Source of the DNA: Prorocentrum cordatum
Taxonomy: Eukaryota > Sar > Dinophyceae > Prorocentrales > Prorocentraceae
DNA: 64,000 nucleotides
NCBI GenBank assembly: GCA_963575745.1
Contig: CAUYUJ010002750.1
Location: forward strand, 15,001-79,000
Direction of reading: 5' to 3'
How positions within the stretch are numbered: the stretch's first letter is position 1; the number at the start of each line of letters is the position of its first letter. Both the position numbers and the translations under genes were made by a program. The notes beneath the pieces were generated by a model. That model saw only the letters and a program-made list of their open reading frames with translations. It was not told the origin of the DNA and made no database searches. Below, one piece after another: positions 20,990-30,814 of the stretch.

Positions 20990-23937
20990 TTGATCTCCTG
21001 ATGCTTGTTGGCTCTCGTCGGTTGGCTACGCATCCGCTCGGCCACGAACGCCTCGACGAGCAGCGGTGTATCTGCCAGCTGCTTGACCGGCCCAGTTTGT
21101 GCCCGGGCTCGTTTGATGCTGATCGACACATCGTCCAGCAAGAACTCCTTGATCGTGACTGGGTGTTCCTGGCGATCGCCCTGCGCAGGCTGTCGTGTAC
21201 TTGACGATGATGTAGCCGGCTGATCCTGCGGTACCTCTGCTGGTACTGCTGCCGTTTCCTCCGCCTTCTGGCGTTCCTCCATGTGCCTCTGGATCCTGGC
21301 AGGTACTCGAAGCTGAGCTCGATCGTCCTGAGCGTCGTCCCGCTTGGTCTGCTTGAGCTTCAGGCCCTTCTTGGTGTGCTTCTTGCCTCCGCGCTTCACC
21401 TCCTTAGGTTCCTCCATGGTCTCGTCAGTGTTGGTAGGCTCCTGCGGGGCTGCTGCAGGCTGTTGGCCACCTCCTGGTCCATCTCCAGCTTCCTCTTCCT
21501 TTCCCAGAGTGATCTCCTCGATGATCGTGATGGGGTCTTGCGATGCCACATCGTCGATGATCTGAGGGTTGACTATCCAGTCCACTCTCGAGATATCTTG
21601 AACCAGGTCGCGCGTGTCCAAGTTGAAAAGCAGCCGCCTCTCGATCTTGTACCCAGGTGTCGGGTCAGGTAGAAGAGGGGCGTTCCTGACGTTATCCAGC
21701 TGCCTCAGGTCGGTCTTGCCCTGGCTGCTGGCCGCCACTGCTCCCAAGATGGTGACCCAAGCTTGGCGCGCTCGAACAAGTCGTGCTCGAAGGTCCTCTT
21801 CCGCTTGATCTTGATCAGCTGGTACTGTCTGGTACTCGTCATCCAACCTCTGACGCATTGGCATCGCGTCGCTATCGTGTACCACTTCCGATCGTCGCTT
21901 CCTGCTGTCCGCTGGCTTCGTCAGCTCCACGTTGCCCTGAGCAGGTGCTGCTGGTGCCGTCGTCGGTGCACTCGAGGGTGCATCACCTTGTCCACCTGCT
22001 GGCTGAGGTGGAACATCGCCCTGTCCAGGATGCTGCTGATGTCCTGGATCTCGGTGATCTTGATGTTGATATGGCTGATGATCTGGCTGTTGATCTGGCT
22101 GCTGGTCTGGCTGTTGATCATCTCGTGCTGGGTTATACTGTTGACCTCGAAGGTCCAGAAAACCACGCTGACCAGCTCGTCCACGTGCAGGTCCACCATC
22201 TGAAAACAGGTCGGTAAACTGCAAGTTGGTCACCTCGTGCTCAGTCGCCCTTCGAAGGAGACTGGGTGAACTTAGGATCGGGATCCTGTTATGGATCAGC
22301 CAGTAACCGTGCTCATCCTTGCCCAGGCACCGGGCAGGTCCATGCCATCGTGCATGCAGGTCGCGCTTTACGTTATCAGATCGCCATAACATCAGTAAAT
22401 CACCTTGCTGGAATGGCCCTGGCTGGGGCCTCGTCCTCGCCAGAACTGTCCGTCTCAATGCTGATGAGTTTGCTGCCTTGAAAAAGGATTCCGAACAGAT
22501 CTGTTGAAGGTGCACTCGGTTCCAGAATGATGTATTCTCTGCCACTCGTGAAACCACTGCTGGGTCGTTGTCGGGATTCGCCAAACTTGCAGGCAGTCGG
22601 TGTCCAGCTCCAAGTACCCATTGCTGTGGTGAGAAGCCTGCCGTGCTGACAAGTTGATTGCACGCGTTGGCCATGCCGCGCACTGCTGCTGCAACCGAAT
22701 CTTGACCACGAACTTCCCCAGCGTTGAAGACACTCGTCGCCATCTCTTTCAGGTAGCGTATCTTCCTCTCGACTTTGCCCATGTGCCAGTGGGCCTCTGG
22801 AGCCGCGCTGTTGATCACAATGCCCAAGTCGTTGCACAACGTCTCGAACTCGCCCATAAAGGTAGAGTCCTGGTCCTGCTCCACGATGCGTGGTGGCCCG
22901 GCCCAGGTAAGCCATCCGAGTTCGAAAACCTTCTTTGCTAACTCTGCCGTAGGTCTCGATCCGGGACACGTGTAGATCGCCACGGTGAAGTCCGAGGCCA
23001 CGTCCACGATAACAAGCACCACGTGCATGTTCTTGTCCAGGTCGGGCATGATCATGAAGTCCATGCTGATGGCTCCGTTAAAGTCCTCAACCTTAGGCTG
23101 AGCTGCCGTTGGTCTCGCTGCCGTCCGAGCCTGCTCTTCACATGTCGTGCATCTGAAGAGACGTGCTGCTTGTACCGCTCGTCGGCTAGCTCCACCATGC
23201 TGTAGATACCGTACCAGTGACTCCTTGTAGAGTCCATGTGAATGGCTCTCGTGCGTCTTCTTGATAGCTGCTCGCATGAGTGGTGGCACCGCCGTCCATT
23301 CCGCCATCTCGATGTTCTCGCCACGCTTGCTGAAGATCGCCGCCGCGCTAGCGTGCATCGGCGCCTTCGTCTCCGCAGGGGTGGCCTCGAACTCGTCATA
23401 GTCGATGTCGCCGAAGTTGTTGGCGTACCGGGCGTAGCCACCATGCTGCTTCTCGAGGTCCCGCTGATCCTCGATGCCGTCCAAGATCGTCTTGGCTAGC
23501 TCCTTGGTCCAATCCCCAAGGCTCGATGCTGTTCCCTTCGGTCTGTTGATCACACTCGTGTGCACATGCTGCTCGTCACACCTGATGCTGTTGAGCTTCT
23601 TGCCGAGCATGATGGCCGTCGTCAGGAACCTCGTCGGCTTCTTGACTGGATCGCCCATGAAGTCCACCAGGTTGCTGCCCTCGGCGCACCGGTGCATCAT
23701 CGCGCTCACGAACTCTGAGCCCAGCCATGGCATAAGCTGCCATGTTCTTGACGTCAACGGGTTTTCCAATTGCATATGAGCTCCTCGGCGCTTGCAGTTT
23801 AGCCAGACCTTCTTGACAAACTGCAGGTGCTTCATGCCGATCGCCAACTTGCGCATCTTCGTGTCCTTCGGGAACATGTGGGATATGTTCGTGACTGGGT
23901 CGCAGGGGAAACCCACAATTGTCATGTATGGGGTCAT
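20896..23937 (-). CDS. Copia-A integrase and linker
   Basis: A 1013-codon frame. Around residues 225-270 an HHCC-type zinc domain is visible (HESHSHGL ... CTTC). The DDE core follows: ISMDFMIMPD, then VEQDQDSTFMGEF, then the Glu in EAHWHMGKVERKIRY. The enzyme joins element DNA to the chromosome. Downstream is a Gln/Pro-rich low-complexity linker (QPDQQPDQQPDHQP) leading to the polymerase. The N-terminal part, before the zinc domain, matches no motif I know. The link to the upstream protease frame requires a frameshift near 23.93 kb. Confidence 0.82.
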   Translation of the reverse strand: MTPYMTIVGFPCDPVTNISHMFPKDTKMRKLAIGMKHLQFVKKVWLNCKRRGAHMQLENPLTSRTWQLMPWLGSEFVSAMMHRCAEGSNLVDFMGDPVKKPTRFLTTAIMLGKKLNSIRCDEQHVHTSVINRPKGTASSLGDWTKELAKTILDGIEDQRDLEKQHGGYARYANNFGDIDYDEFEATPAETKAPMHASAAAIFSKRGENIEMAEWTAVPPLMRAAIKKTHESHSHGLYKESLVRYLQHGGASRRAVQAARLFRCTTCEEQARTAARPTAAQPKVEDFNGAISMDFMIMPDLDKNMHVVLVIVDVASDFTVAIYTCPGSRPTAELAKKVFELGWLTWAGPPRIVEQDQDSTFMGEFETLCNDLGIVINSAAPEAHWHMGKVERKIRYLKEMATSVFNAGEVRGQDSVAAAVRGMANACNQLVSTAGFSPQQWVLGAGHRLPASLANPDNDPAVVSRVAENTSFWNRVHLQQICSESFFKAANSSALRRTVLARTRPQPGPFQQGDLLMLWRSDNVKRDLHARWHGPARCLGKDEHGYWLIHNRIPILSSPSLLRRATEHEVTNLQFTDLFSDGGPARGRAGQRGFLDLRGQQYNPARDDQQPDQQPDQQPDHQPYQHQDHRDPGHQQHPGQGDVPPQPAGGQGDAPSSAPTTAPAAPAQGNVELTKPADSRKRRSEVVHDSDAMPMRQRLDDEYQTVPADQDQAEEDLRARLVRARQAWVTILGAVAASSQGKTDLRQLDNVRNAPLLPDPTPGYKIERRLLFNLDTRDLVQDISRVDWIVNPQIIDDVASQDPITIIEEITLGKEEEAGDGPGGGQQPAAAPQEPTNTDETMEEPKEVKRGGKKHTKKGLKLKQTKRDDAQDDRAQLRVPARIQRHMEERQKAEETAAVPAEVPQDQPATSSSSTRQPAQGDRQEHPVTIKEFLLDDVSISIKRARAQTGPVKQLADTPLLVEAFVAERMRSQPTRANKHQEINWAMTSSSGRRCSRRWRRSGIRGASTMQQPT

Positions 23938-24814
23938 GCTCGTTCAGCTGCTTCAGGACGGTCTTCTGCGACTTCGCGTCCAGCAGGTCGTCCCCGATCA
24001 GGATGTCCCTCGGCCTCGTCACTGGATGCCGCCGCTGCTGAGCTTCTGATGTGGCTGCCATGCCACCTGCGTAGAGCTCGCTGATGATGGGCCGCTTCTC
24101 CTCTGGGTCCGCCTTCAGCGTGTCCACGATCTGCTGGCACTGGTCCAGCTCGTCCTGAATCTCCTTCTCCCACGTCTCGATCTGCTTCCTCTGCTTCCGC
24201 CGTAGGATGCCCTTATCGATCTCCTGGACCTCCGCATTCCAGATGTCGATCTCGTCGGACGTGACTGATGGCTCGATCTTGGTCGTCTCCTTCTTCGGCC
24301 ACTCTTTGAGCGAGTTCGCCAGGTGTCCCTTCTCCGTATTGTTGAGAGGCACTCCGTACTTGTTGGTCGCCTTGAAGTCCGCCTTCTGATCCTTGATGTA
24401 TATCACTGTGTCGAGCTCCTCCAACTGGCGGGTGCTCAGCAGTATTGGCGCCTTTGACTTCGGCAACCTCTGGAAGCGTAGGTTCACGTCAGCTCCAGCA
24501 AGTCCGGCCGTCACCTCTTGTTCTCCTTCTGCCATGACCAGGGCGCTGTCATGCACGCCTCGGAAGCGCATGGATGATCCTCTCATCCGCGTGGTGACTC
24601 TGCCGTCCTCTGTGTAGCCGTCCAGTGATATTGAACCTCCACATCCACGTAGGCACGCAGTGTCCAGCACAGCATGTCCATCTGGAATAGGTCCTTTTCG
24701 TACTGCGTAGGCTTCGATTTCTTCCAGCTCCTCGCAAGGTTGCTGCCGCCCTGATATTGGCGTGCGGTCGCCCTCTGGAACGTAGTTGGTTCCAGCTCGG
24801 CGTTGCGTCCACAA
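23576..24814 (-). CDS. Copia-A aspartic protease region
   Basis: A 412-codon frame with VLDTACLRGCGGS near residues 49-61. D-T-A is the catalytic triad of retroviral-type aspartic proteases, which process the polyprotein. APILLSTRQLEELDTVI downstream fits the second half of that fold. From about 23.93 kb the frame overlaps and departs from the integrase frame: sequence resembling NCGFPxxP continues in the other frame as IVGFPCDPVTNIS. The last ~115 residues here are therefore out-of-frame translation after a frameshift. Confidence 0.72.
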   Translation of the reverse strand: MWTQRRAGTNYVPEGDRTPISGRQQPCEELEEIEAYAVRKGPIPDGHAVLDTACLRGCGGSISLDGYTEDGRVTTRMRGSSMRFRGVHDSALVMAEGEQEVTAGLAGADVNLRFQRLPKSKAPILLSTRQLEELDTVIYIKDQKADFKATNKYGVPLNNTEKGHLANSLKEWPKKETTKIEPSVTSDEIDIWNAEVQEIDKGILRRKQRKQIETWEKEIQDELDQCQQIVDTLKADPEEKRPIISELYAGGMAATSEAQQRRHPVTRPRDILIGDDLLDAKSQKTVLKQLNEHDPIHDNCGFPLRPSHEHIPHVPEGHEDAQVGDRHEAPAVCQEGLAKLQAPRSSYAIGKPVDVKNMAAYAMAGLRVRERDDAPVRRGQQPGGLHGRSSQEADEVPDDGHHARQEAQQHQV

Positions 24815-24829
24815 CCATGTCGGTCGTAC

Positions 24830-25195
24830 TCAAATCGGTAGGCGCTCGCAGGTACTCCTCACGATGTCACGAAGCTCCGAGGTCTTGTCCCAGGCTGCTT
24901 GGCATAGATCGTAGGCCATATTCCTGAGACCGAGACCGTTCGGTGCCATCTCCATGGTGATGCGCATGAGCTGCTGGAAGCGATGTAGGGCCCAGTCCAA
25001 ACAGAAATCCATATAGTCCCTGTAGGCCGCTTCCATGCTCTCGCAGCTTACCCGCAACGCTGCGATCTGCTCCGCACGATCTCGTATCTTCTGTAGGTCG
25101 GCCTCTGTGTTGTCTTCTTCCAGGTAGTCTGTACTTGGTCTGCTGGGCTCCGTCCTCGACCACGTCCCTGGCGTCGGTCTGCTCGTTGAGCTCAC
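24830..25195 (-). CDS. Copia-A short ORF between gag and protease
   Basis: A 121-codon frame, mostly helical and charged (IRDRAEQIAALRVSCESMEA), then ICQAAW-like and HRFQQLMRITMEMAPNG segments. It sits between the zinc-knuckle ORF and the protease ORF, separated from both by stops or frame changes. In a healthy element it would probably be part of gag-pol. No motif is recognised. Confidence 0.5.
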   Translation of the reverse strand: MSSTSRPTPGTWSRTEPSRPSTDYLEEDNTEADLQKIRDRAEQIAALRVSCESMEAAYRDYMDFCLDWALHRFQQLMRITMEMAPNGLGLRNMAYDLCQAAWDKTSELRDIVRSTCERLPI

Positions 25196-25219
25196 TGGAG
25201 TGCTCAGGGGTTCGTCAGA

Positions 25220-26875
25220 CTATTGTGCCTGATGTTCCTCATGTACTGGGTGTAGTTTGTGTGCCTGGTCGATCCTCTCTTGGAAGTTCGGCTGGTCTCC
25301 TGCTGCTGATACCGCGTGGGGGTTCACGATCTGCTCCTCGGTGTCGATTCTCACCTTCGTCAGACTCGTGATCTCCGCCATCGCCACGTCTATGCTTGCC
25401 AGCTGGTCGCTGACAATCTGAATGGCGGTCATGTCCATCAAGCTGTCCGCCATCAGCAGCTTGACCGCGGTCGCCACTGCGAATCCAGCTCGTCGTAGGA
25501 AACCTCCAGGTCGTCCGTGAAAACCTCGTCCTCCACGTCCGCCTCCTCGTCCTCCACGTTGTAGCGTACTGGATCCACTCGCTGGTGACCTCGTCTTTTC
25601 GCACTCGGGGTCACCCTTCCAGTGACCCTTCTTGTGGCACGCGTTGCACTTCGTGCGCGCCTTGATCTGCTTCAGCTTGTCCTCAGCCTCTTTGCTGTCC
25701 ATCCTGGTAGAGCCCTGCTTGTTGATGTTGGCTTTCCAGCCTCTATTCGACCTGCTCTGAGCAAGCCGCTCCCGGGCCTGCTTGTAGTCGGGCTTGTGGT
25801 TGCGCCGTCCAGCCTTCCAGCCAAGGCGTTGAGCCTCCGTCGCCAGGGTGTCGCACTCCTCCTGGCTGTTCTCGTCCAGGTCCACGTCATCAATCACTCC
25901 CTCGAACTCGTCGGTGTCCGCTGCAAGTGCGTCGTAGTCCGCATCACTCAGGAAAACGTCCTCGTCGCACGGTGCACATTCGCCTCCGGGTAGAGCATCT
26001 TCTTCTTCGTCGTCGTAGTCCACCAGGTAGGCTCCGCATCGTCCATGTCCACGATCGTCTCGGCCTGTGCTGTCCAGCTGTATCAGCATGGCTGCCCTCG
26101 CGTCGCCCCAGATGTACTCGTTGTTGCATTGGCCAAGGATTGCCTTGTGCTCTTGCATGCTGATGTTCGCTAGCTTCAGTAGAAAGTATGTCCGCAGGTC
26201 TTCGCTGACTGTCGTGTTCGTTGAAAGTGACTTGAGCCGCTCGTACTCCGTCTCTCGCCTCGATATGTAGTCCTGCACAGACTCTGTCCGATTGCGAAAA
26301 CCTCGGAATAAATACTCCTCGAACGCGTGCTGCTTCTGTAGTGGTGCGATCCTTTCGCACGCTTGTCGTACTGTTGTTACCACCAGCTTGACTGCAGCAA
26401 GTGGGTCATTACCTGCTTCGTCCAACACGGCCTGCGTACTGGTATCAGCCTTCTTACGTGTAAGTGCCCACGCTTGTCCATTTAGAGAATTCTTGAGCTT
26501 GATCGCGTAGAGTTTCTTGATATTTTCTTCGCTGGCGTGGTAGTCGAGTATTGCACGCTCCTCGAACTCCTCGCCGTAGGATGGGTCTCCGTTGTAGTGT
26601 ACCACTCCCTCCTTGTCAACGAAAAGGGGGCCGTCATTGAACTGCTGCTGCTGCCTGGACGTCATCTTGATGACTGTAGTGCTACTTAGCTTATCTCCGA
26701 TGTAGTAGCTGTCTTGATCGTTGCTGCTGTAGTTACGCTGCTCGCCCGGGATGGTGTTGATGCAACGATCCTCGTCCAAGCTGTCGTAGGTAATGATTTT
26801 GAGCGTTTTGTCGATCACCGTGATCAGTTGACCGCAGTGGTTAAGCACCGCGAGGATGCAAGTGAGCGCCAGCAT
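25220..26875 (-). CDS. Copia-A Gag-like protein with zinc knuckle
   Basis: A 551-codon frame. Residues ~90-290 resemble copia Gag (UBN2-like): LKNSLNGQAWALTRKKAD, then ENYLFRGFRNRTESVQDYI-type helices. A zinc knuckle CNACHKKGHWKGDPEC (CX2CX4HX6C) lies near residue 410 (about 25.6 kb), followed by Gly/Arg-rich GGRGGGRGGRGFHGRPGG. Gag packages the element RNA. The frame is intact and starts 65 bases downstream of the 5' LTR, leaving little leader. The knuckle spacing is one residue longer than the usual CX2CX4HX4-5C. Confidence 0.8.
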   Translation of the reverse strand: MLALTCILAVLNHCGQLITVIDKTLKIITYDSLDEDRCINTIPGEQRNYSSNDQDSYYIGDKLSSTTVIKMTSRQQQQFNDGPLFVDKEGVVHYNGDPSYGEEFEERAILDYHASEENIKKLYAIKLKNSLNGQAWALTRKKADTSTQAVLDEAGNDPLAAVKLVVTTVRQACERIAPLQKQHAFEEYLFRGFRNRTESVQDYISRRETEYERLKSLSTNTTVSEDLRTYFLLKLANISMQEHKAILGQCNNEYIWGDARAAMLIQLDSTGRDDRGHGRCGAYLVDYDDEEEDALPGGECAPCDEDVFLSDADYDALAADTDEFEGVIDDVDLDENSQEECDTLATEAQRLGWKAGRRNHKPDYKQARERLAQSRSNRGWKANINKQGSTRMDSKEAEDKLKQIKARTKCNACHKKGHWKGDPECEKTRSPASGSSTLQRGGRGGGRGGRGFHGRPGGFLRRAGFAVATAVKLLMADSLMDMTAIQIVSDQLASIDVAMAEITSLTKVRIDTEEQIVNPHAVSAAGDQPNFQERIDQAHKLHPVHEEHQAQ

Positions 26876-26926
26876 CTATCTGCACGGCCACTCTGTATGA
26901 AATCCTCGTACCGTGGACTGATTCAG

Positions 26927-26938
26927 CTCACGCTACCA
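26927..26938 (-). promoter_or_regulatory. Copia-A tRNA primer-binding site
   Basis: On the minus strand TGGTAGCGTGAG starts one base after the 5' LTR end. The first eight bases equal the start of the Ty1 primer site for initiator-Met tRNA (TGGTAGCG), so initiator-type tRNA is the probable primer. Confidence 0.65.
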
Positions 26939-26939
26939 G

Positions 26940-27196
26940 TGTAAGTATTGATCCAAAACTCTCCACCCACAACCTCTTGATGCAAGAGAAAATATATAGA
27001 GTAGTGATATGATCGTATTCCGATGTCAAGCTAGACAGTCGTAGAATGCGTACACCCTCCCGCCACAGCTGGCGGGTCCAAGCCAACAACGGCACTAGTG
27101 AACAAGAGAGTGCAAGCATGAGCGAGCGAGAGCAGCAACGTAGATAATTCTAAACATCATCCTATACCTCACATCCTTGCTAATACAACTTTCACA
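26940..27196 (-). repeat. Copia-A 5' LTR
   Basis: Partner of 17871-18127. The plus-strand ends are TGTAAGTATTG and TTTCACA (TG...CA form). It should carry the element promoter; no clear TATA box is identified. Confidence 0.88.
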
Positions 27197-27214
27197 CTCT
27201 TCGGTAAAGGCCCC

Positions 27215-27450
27215 CGAACAGATCAAAGGGGTCGGCGAATGTGGCGCAAGCCTGCAGAATCGATGATGGCTTTCGGGTGATAACTCGGCTCTCCAACGGC
27301 CGTTCGGGGCGATCCGGGCACCCCTGGAGCCCTGGAACGCTCTCGGCGAGGCGCAGCTGCCAGGACGCATCCCGAGGCTGGATAACCACCGAGGACAAGC
27401 GAAAACTTCCGAAAACCTCGAACCTCGAGCCTATCCCAAACCTCCGACGT
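27215..27450 (-). repeat. Dispersed intron repeat R2, copy 1
   Basis: It shares ctcggcgaggcgcagctgcc and surrounding sequence (gcatcccgaggctgg / ctggaacgctctcgg) with 58285-58415. It lies about 200 bases downstream of exon E in the intron that also holds the copia element. Confidence 0.75.
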
Positions 27451-27654
27451 TGTGTTTTTCTTCAAAACGACGGCCCGACCCCCAGGTCTCCACCCATCCC
27501 CTGGGACTGGCGCTTCGTCCTTAGTCGTTCTTGACGGTACAGGAGCCCAGCGCAGGCCCCCAGACGCCGAACAAAAACCGTCTTGATATGTTTGTCGACC
27601 ATCGAACCTCGAACCCGGAACTCCTCCAACGGCGGCGGCTTCCCCGCGGCGTAC

Positions 27655-27771
27655 CGTGCGGTTCGCCAGCGCGGAGGGCAACGGCTCGCCGACGGTGACG
27701 ATGTGCTTCAGGGAGCCCAGCGCCCGGGCGCCGCGCCGGGCCTCGTGGACGTCCAGCATCAGGTCCAGCAC
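27655..27771 (-). CDS. Adenylation-domain exon E (A4-A5 linker)
   Basis: Thirty-nine codons, phase 0: VLDLMLDVHEARRG then LKHIVTVGEPLPSALANRT. The I-V-T-x-G-E-x-L-x-x-x-L block is the strand-helix before A5 in adenylation domains (usually V-x-x-G-G-E-x-L), lining the substrate pocket. The acceptor is textbook (ctcccacag|GTGCTGG). The donor is ACG|GTACGC (GT type). The intron after it is the longest in the gene (13.9 kb) and contains Copia-A. Support from motif and splice sites is strong. Confidence 0.88.
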
Positions 27772-27989
27772 CTGTGGGAGGGCGCAAACTGAGCTTAACC
27801 GACGCCGATCCTGCGCCCGGGATCGGTGCTGCACCAAGCCTGGGGCCAGCGTGGGCCTGGCCCAGATCGGTTGGTGGCGCGCACGCAGGGGTGTCGCGAG
27901 GGGGTGCGGACTTCTGGGCGGGGACCTCTTGAAAGGGCCTGGAGGGTGCCAAGGCGCCAGGGAGGCTCGTAAGCAGCCCTCCATCTTCA

Positions 27990-28140
27990 AGGCCGCCCTG
28001 GGCGACACTAAAACCGAACACCGACCGAACCGATAGCGGAGCCGAACCCAACCGAGACCGACGGAACGAAAGCAGCCCAGAAGGACGCAGAGTCGCAAGC
28101 AATCGACCGAACCGAGCCGGCCGAACGCAACTGATTGCAA
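27990..28140. repeat. Degenerate ccgaaccga-type short repeat
   Basis: About ten imperfect copies of gaaccgacc / ccgaaccgag with 8-11 base spacing, in intron D-E. A second loose family (acgcaagg(g)tacgtcct) follows at 28200-28375. No gene is seen from 27.78 to 28.53 kb. Confidence 0.5.
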
Positions 28141-28534
28141 CACAGCCAGCTGCGACGTACAGTCAAAACGTGTATGTTAAGGACGGGTGGTAAGTCCGCA
28201 AGACCCTTGGAGGCCGAAGTTGAGATTTTTTGGGCGGCGGGCGACCAAAAACCCAGGGACGCAAGGGTACGTCCTTGCCGAATTGGCGTCTGGGCCCAGA
28301 GCAAACACAACGCAAGGACGCGAGGGCACCGTCGATTAAGGCAAGGCGCGCGTCCTTACTAGGCGCGTTGACGGTAGCCGAACCGACAGCGCCGCTGCCA
28401 ACCCTCGGCCTCTTCAAGAAAGCGGCCTCGCGCCAACCCTCTCGTAGATGCACCGCCACGTCGGTGAAGATGCACAGCCCGCATCCCCCCGAGGCAGGGC
28501 GAGCTCGGCCACGGCCGATGCGGGTGCAGGGTTT

Positions 28535-28585
28535 TGCCTCCTCCTCCTCCTCCGCCTCCTCCTCCTCCTCATCATCATCATCACC

Positions 28586-28661
<76 letters not shown>

Positions 28662-29085
28662 CCATCACCATCACCATCACCATCACCATCACCATCACCA
28701 TCACCACCATCATCATCATCAGCAGCAGCATCATCATCATCATCGTCATCATCATCATCATCATCATCATCAGCAGCATCATCATCGTTACCACCGTTTT
28801 CATCATTATCGTTATCGTCATCATCAGCAGCATCATCCCCATCATCATCATCATCATCAACATCATCGTCATCATCATCAGCAGCATCATCATCACCATC
28901 AGCATCATCATGATCATCATCAGCAGCATCATCATCATCACTATCAGCATCCTCACCATCATCAACAACAGCATCAGCATCAGCATCAGCATCAGCATCA
29001 GCATCACCATCAGTAGCAGCAGCCGCATCAGCATCAGCATCAGCATCAGCATCAACATCATCATCACCATCATCATCAGAGAGCA
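28535..29085. repeat. TCC then ATC/CAG triplet arrays
   Basis: A short TCC tract (28535-28568) runs into an ATC array with CACC, GTC and CAG interruptions, ending about 29080. Poly-His, poly-Ile and poly-Asp frames are artefacts. Confidence 0.95.
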
Positions 29086-29244
29086 GAACCCCCGCCCTCA
29101 TGTCAATAAACACTCCGGCAAATCAAGACGGTTAACAAACGCACCCAAGGAAGGAATCAATCCGGCAGTGCTATTCAATAAAAACGCCCAGGGCCGTCCA
29201 GTACAAGCATATTATCTGGGTCGGAATGTTTTTTCCTCCCTTGA

Positions 29245-29775
29245 CTCCTCCTCCTCCTCCTCCTCCTCCTCCTTCACCTCAGCCTCCTCCGCGTCCGCGT
29301 CCGCATCCTCCTCCTCATCCTCCTCCTCATCCTCCTCCTGCTGTTCCTTCCTTCTTCCACCTCCTTCCACCTCCTCCTCCTCCTCTTCTTCTTCTTATGT
29401 TTATTATCATCATTATTATTCGTCTTCGTCTTCGTCTTCGTTTTCGTCTTTGTCTTCTTCTTCCTCCTCCTCCTCCTCCTCCTCCTCCGCCTCCTCCGCC
29501 TCCGCCTCCTCCCCTCCTCCTCCCTCTCCTCCACCTCCTCCTCCTCCTTCTGCTCCTCCTCCTCCTCCTCTCCTCCTCCTCCTCCTCCTCCTCCTCCTCC
29601 TCCTCTCCCCTCTCCCTCCCTCCCTCCCTTCTTCCTGAACCTCCTCCTCCTTCTTTTTCCTCCCCCTCCTCCACCTCCTACTCCTACTCCTCCACATCCT
29701 TCTCATGCTGTTCCTTCCTTGTTCCGACTCCTTCCTCCTCCTCCTCCTCCTCCTCCTCCTCCTCCTTCTTCTAGA
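29245..29775. repeat. TCC/TTC arrays
   Basis: Pyrimidine triplets, with a TTATTA/TCG section at 29395-29460. No gene. Confidence 0.95.
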
Positions 29776-29878
29776 TGGCGGCAACGATGATGATGTTGAT
29801 GATGATGATGCTGTTGTTGATGCTGATGATGACGATGATGATGATGATGCTGGTGATGATGACGGTGATGGTTACGAC

Positions 29879-29915
<37 letters not shown>

Positions 29916-30320
29916 GCGATGCTGACGCTGCCGATGGTGGTGATGATTATGAGGGTGATGGTGATGATGATGATGAGGATGAATAGGATGATGATGATGA
30001 TGATGATGATGTTGATGATGGTGATGACGATGATAGTGGTGACAGCGATGATGGCGATGCTGATGCGGATGATGATTATGATGACGATGATGATAACGAT
30101 GCTGCTGCTGACGATGATGGTGATGATGATAACGATAATTATGATGATGCAGATGGATACAATGATGAACATGTATATGATGACGATGATGATAATACTA
30201 CTGATAGTGGTAATGGTGATGATACCGATGATGATGTTGATGAGGATTATGATGATGCTGATGAGGATTATGATGATGCTGCTGCTGATGATGCTGATGA
30301 TGATGGTGATGATGATGCCA
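29776..30320. repeat. GAT (ATG/TGA) triplet array
   Basis: A long GATGAT array with interruptions, of opposite strand sense to the ATC array at 28.57-29.08 kb, so the two could pair in a transcript. Poly-Met/Asp frames are artefacts. Confidence 0.95.
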
Positions 30321-30483
30321 CATTTCCTTGGCGAGCACAAGCTTCGGATGCAGCAGCGGCGTCGCTCAAGCGTCGGCGGAAAGTTGTGGGGGGAGGGGAG
30401 GAATTCGGATCTCCTTGCGAAAGCCCCGCCGAAACCGACAACGGCGGGCCGTCGCATCGGGCCGCGGCAAAACACCCGCGGCC

Positions 30484-30558
30484 TTACTCAGGAGCATGCC
30501 ACGCTGCTGGACCCCTCGGCAGCAAGCACTGTGTCACGATGGCGTCCCCCATGAGGAC
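30484..30558 (-). CDS. Candidate last exon of a small nested gene
   Basis: Twenty-four codons and a TAA stop (VLMGDAIVTQCLLPRG...), with an AAG|GTC acceptor in phase 0 with the candidate exon at 30946-30815. No family is recognised. It lies within intron D-E of the adenylation gene, whose own reading skips it cleanly. It could also be an alternative exon. Confidence 0.28.
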   Translation of the reverse strand, partial: VLMGDAIVTQCLLPRGPAAWHAPE

Positions 30559-30663
30559 CTTCCCCCCCAGCGCCTCGCTCCACAGGCCGCGGGAGGGGGG
30601 ACGCGCCTCTCGCCCGCGCCCGCGCCCGCGGCGTTGGGTCTCCAGCGCTGCGCTTCAGCCCAT

Positions 30664-30808
30664 GCAGGGCTGGACCTAAACGTTGTTTCTCATTATGTTG
30701 TCGTTTTGTTGTTCGTTTTGCTCGAACTGTTTTCCGGCACCTCCCTCCCAAAACGAAAAACAAAACACAGCCGAAGTCCAGCAAAACAGCGTCTAGGTCC
30801 AGCCCTGC
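30664..30808. mobile_element. MITE-like element M2
   Basis: A ~145 bp element with inverted ends gcagggctggacctaaacg and its near-complement cgtctaggtccagccctgc. The interior is AT-rich (gttgtcgttttgttgttcg) and itself near-palindromic. It starts within six bases of a GT splice donor. Confidence 0.7.
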
Positions 30809-30814
30809 GCTCAC

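Larger units (their letters stand above)
17871..27196 (-). mobile_element. Ty1/copia LTR retrotransposon, full length but damaged (Copia-A)
   Basis: The element reads on the minus strand: 5' LTR 27196-26940, primer-binding site, gag-like ORF, protease, integrase, reverse transcriptase, RNase H, 3' LTR 18127-17871. Integrase before polymerase is the copia order. The two LTRs differ by roughly 20 substitutions in ~257 bases plus small indels (counted by eye). The six bases ACTCTT flank it on both sides (17866-17871 and 27196-27201), as expected of a target-site duplication. Frameshifts and an in-frame stop break the pol reading. It lies wholly inside intron E-F of the adenylation gene, in the same orientation. 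Confidence 0.88.

Noticed and set aside
28414-30475. Poly-Met, poly-Asp and poly-Ile frames on both strands
   Set aside because: Direct translation of ATC/GAT microsatellites.
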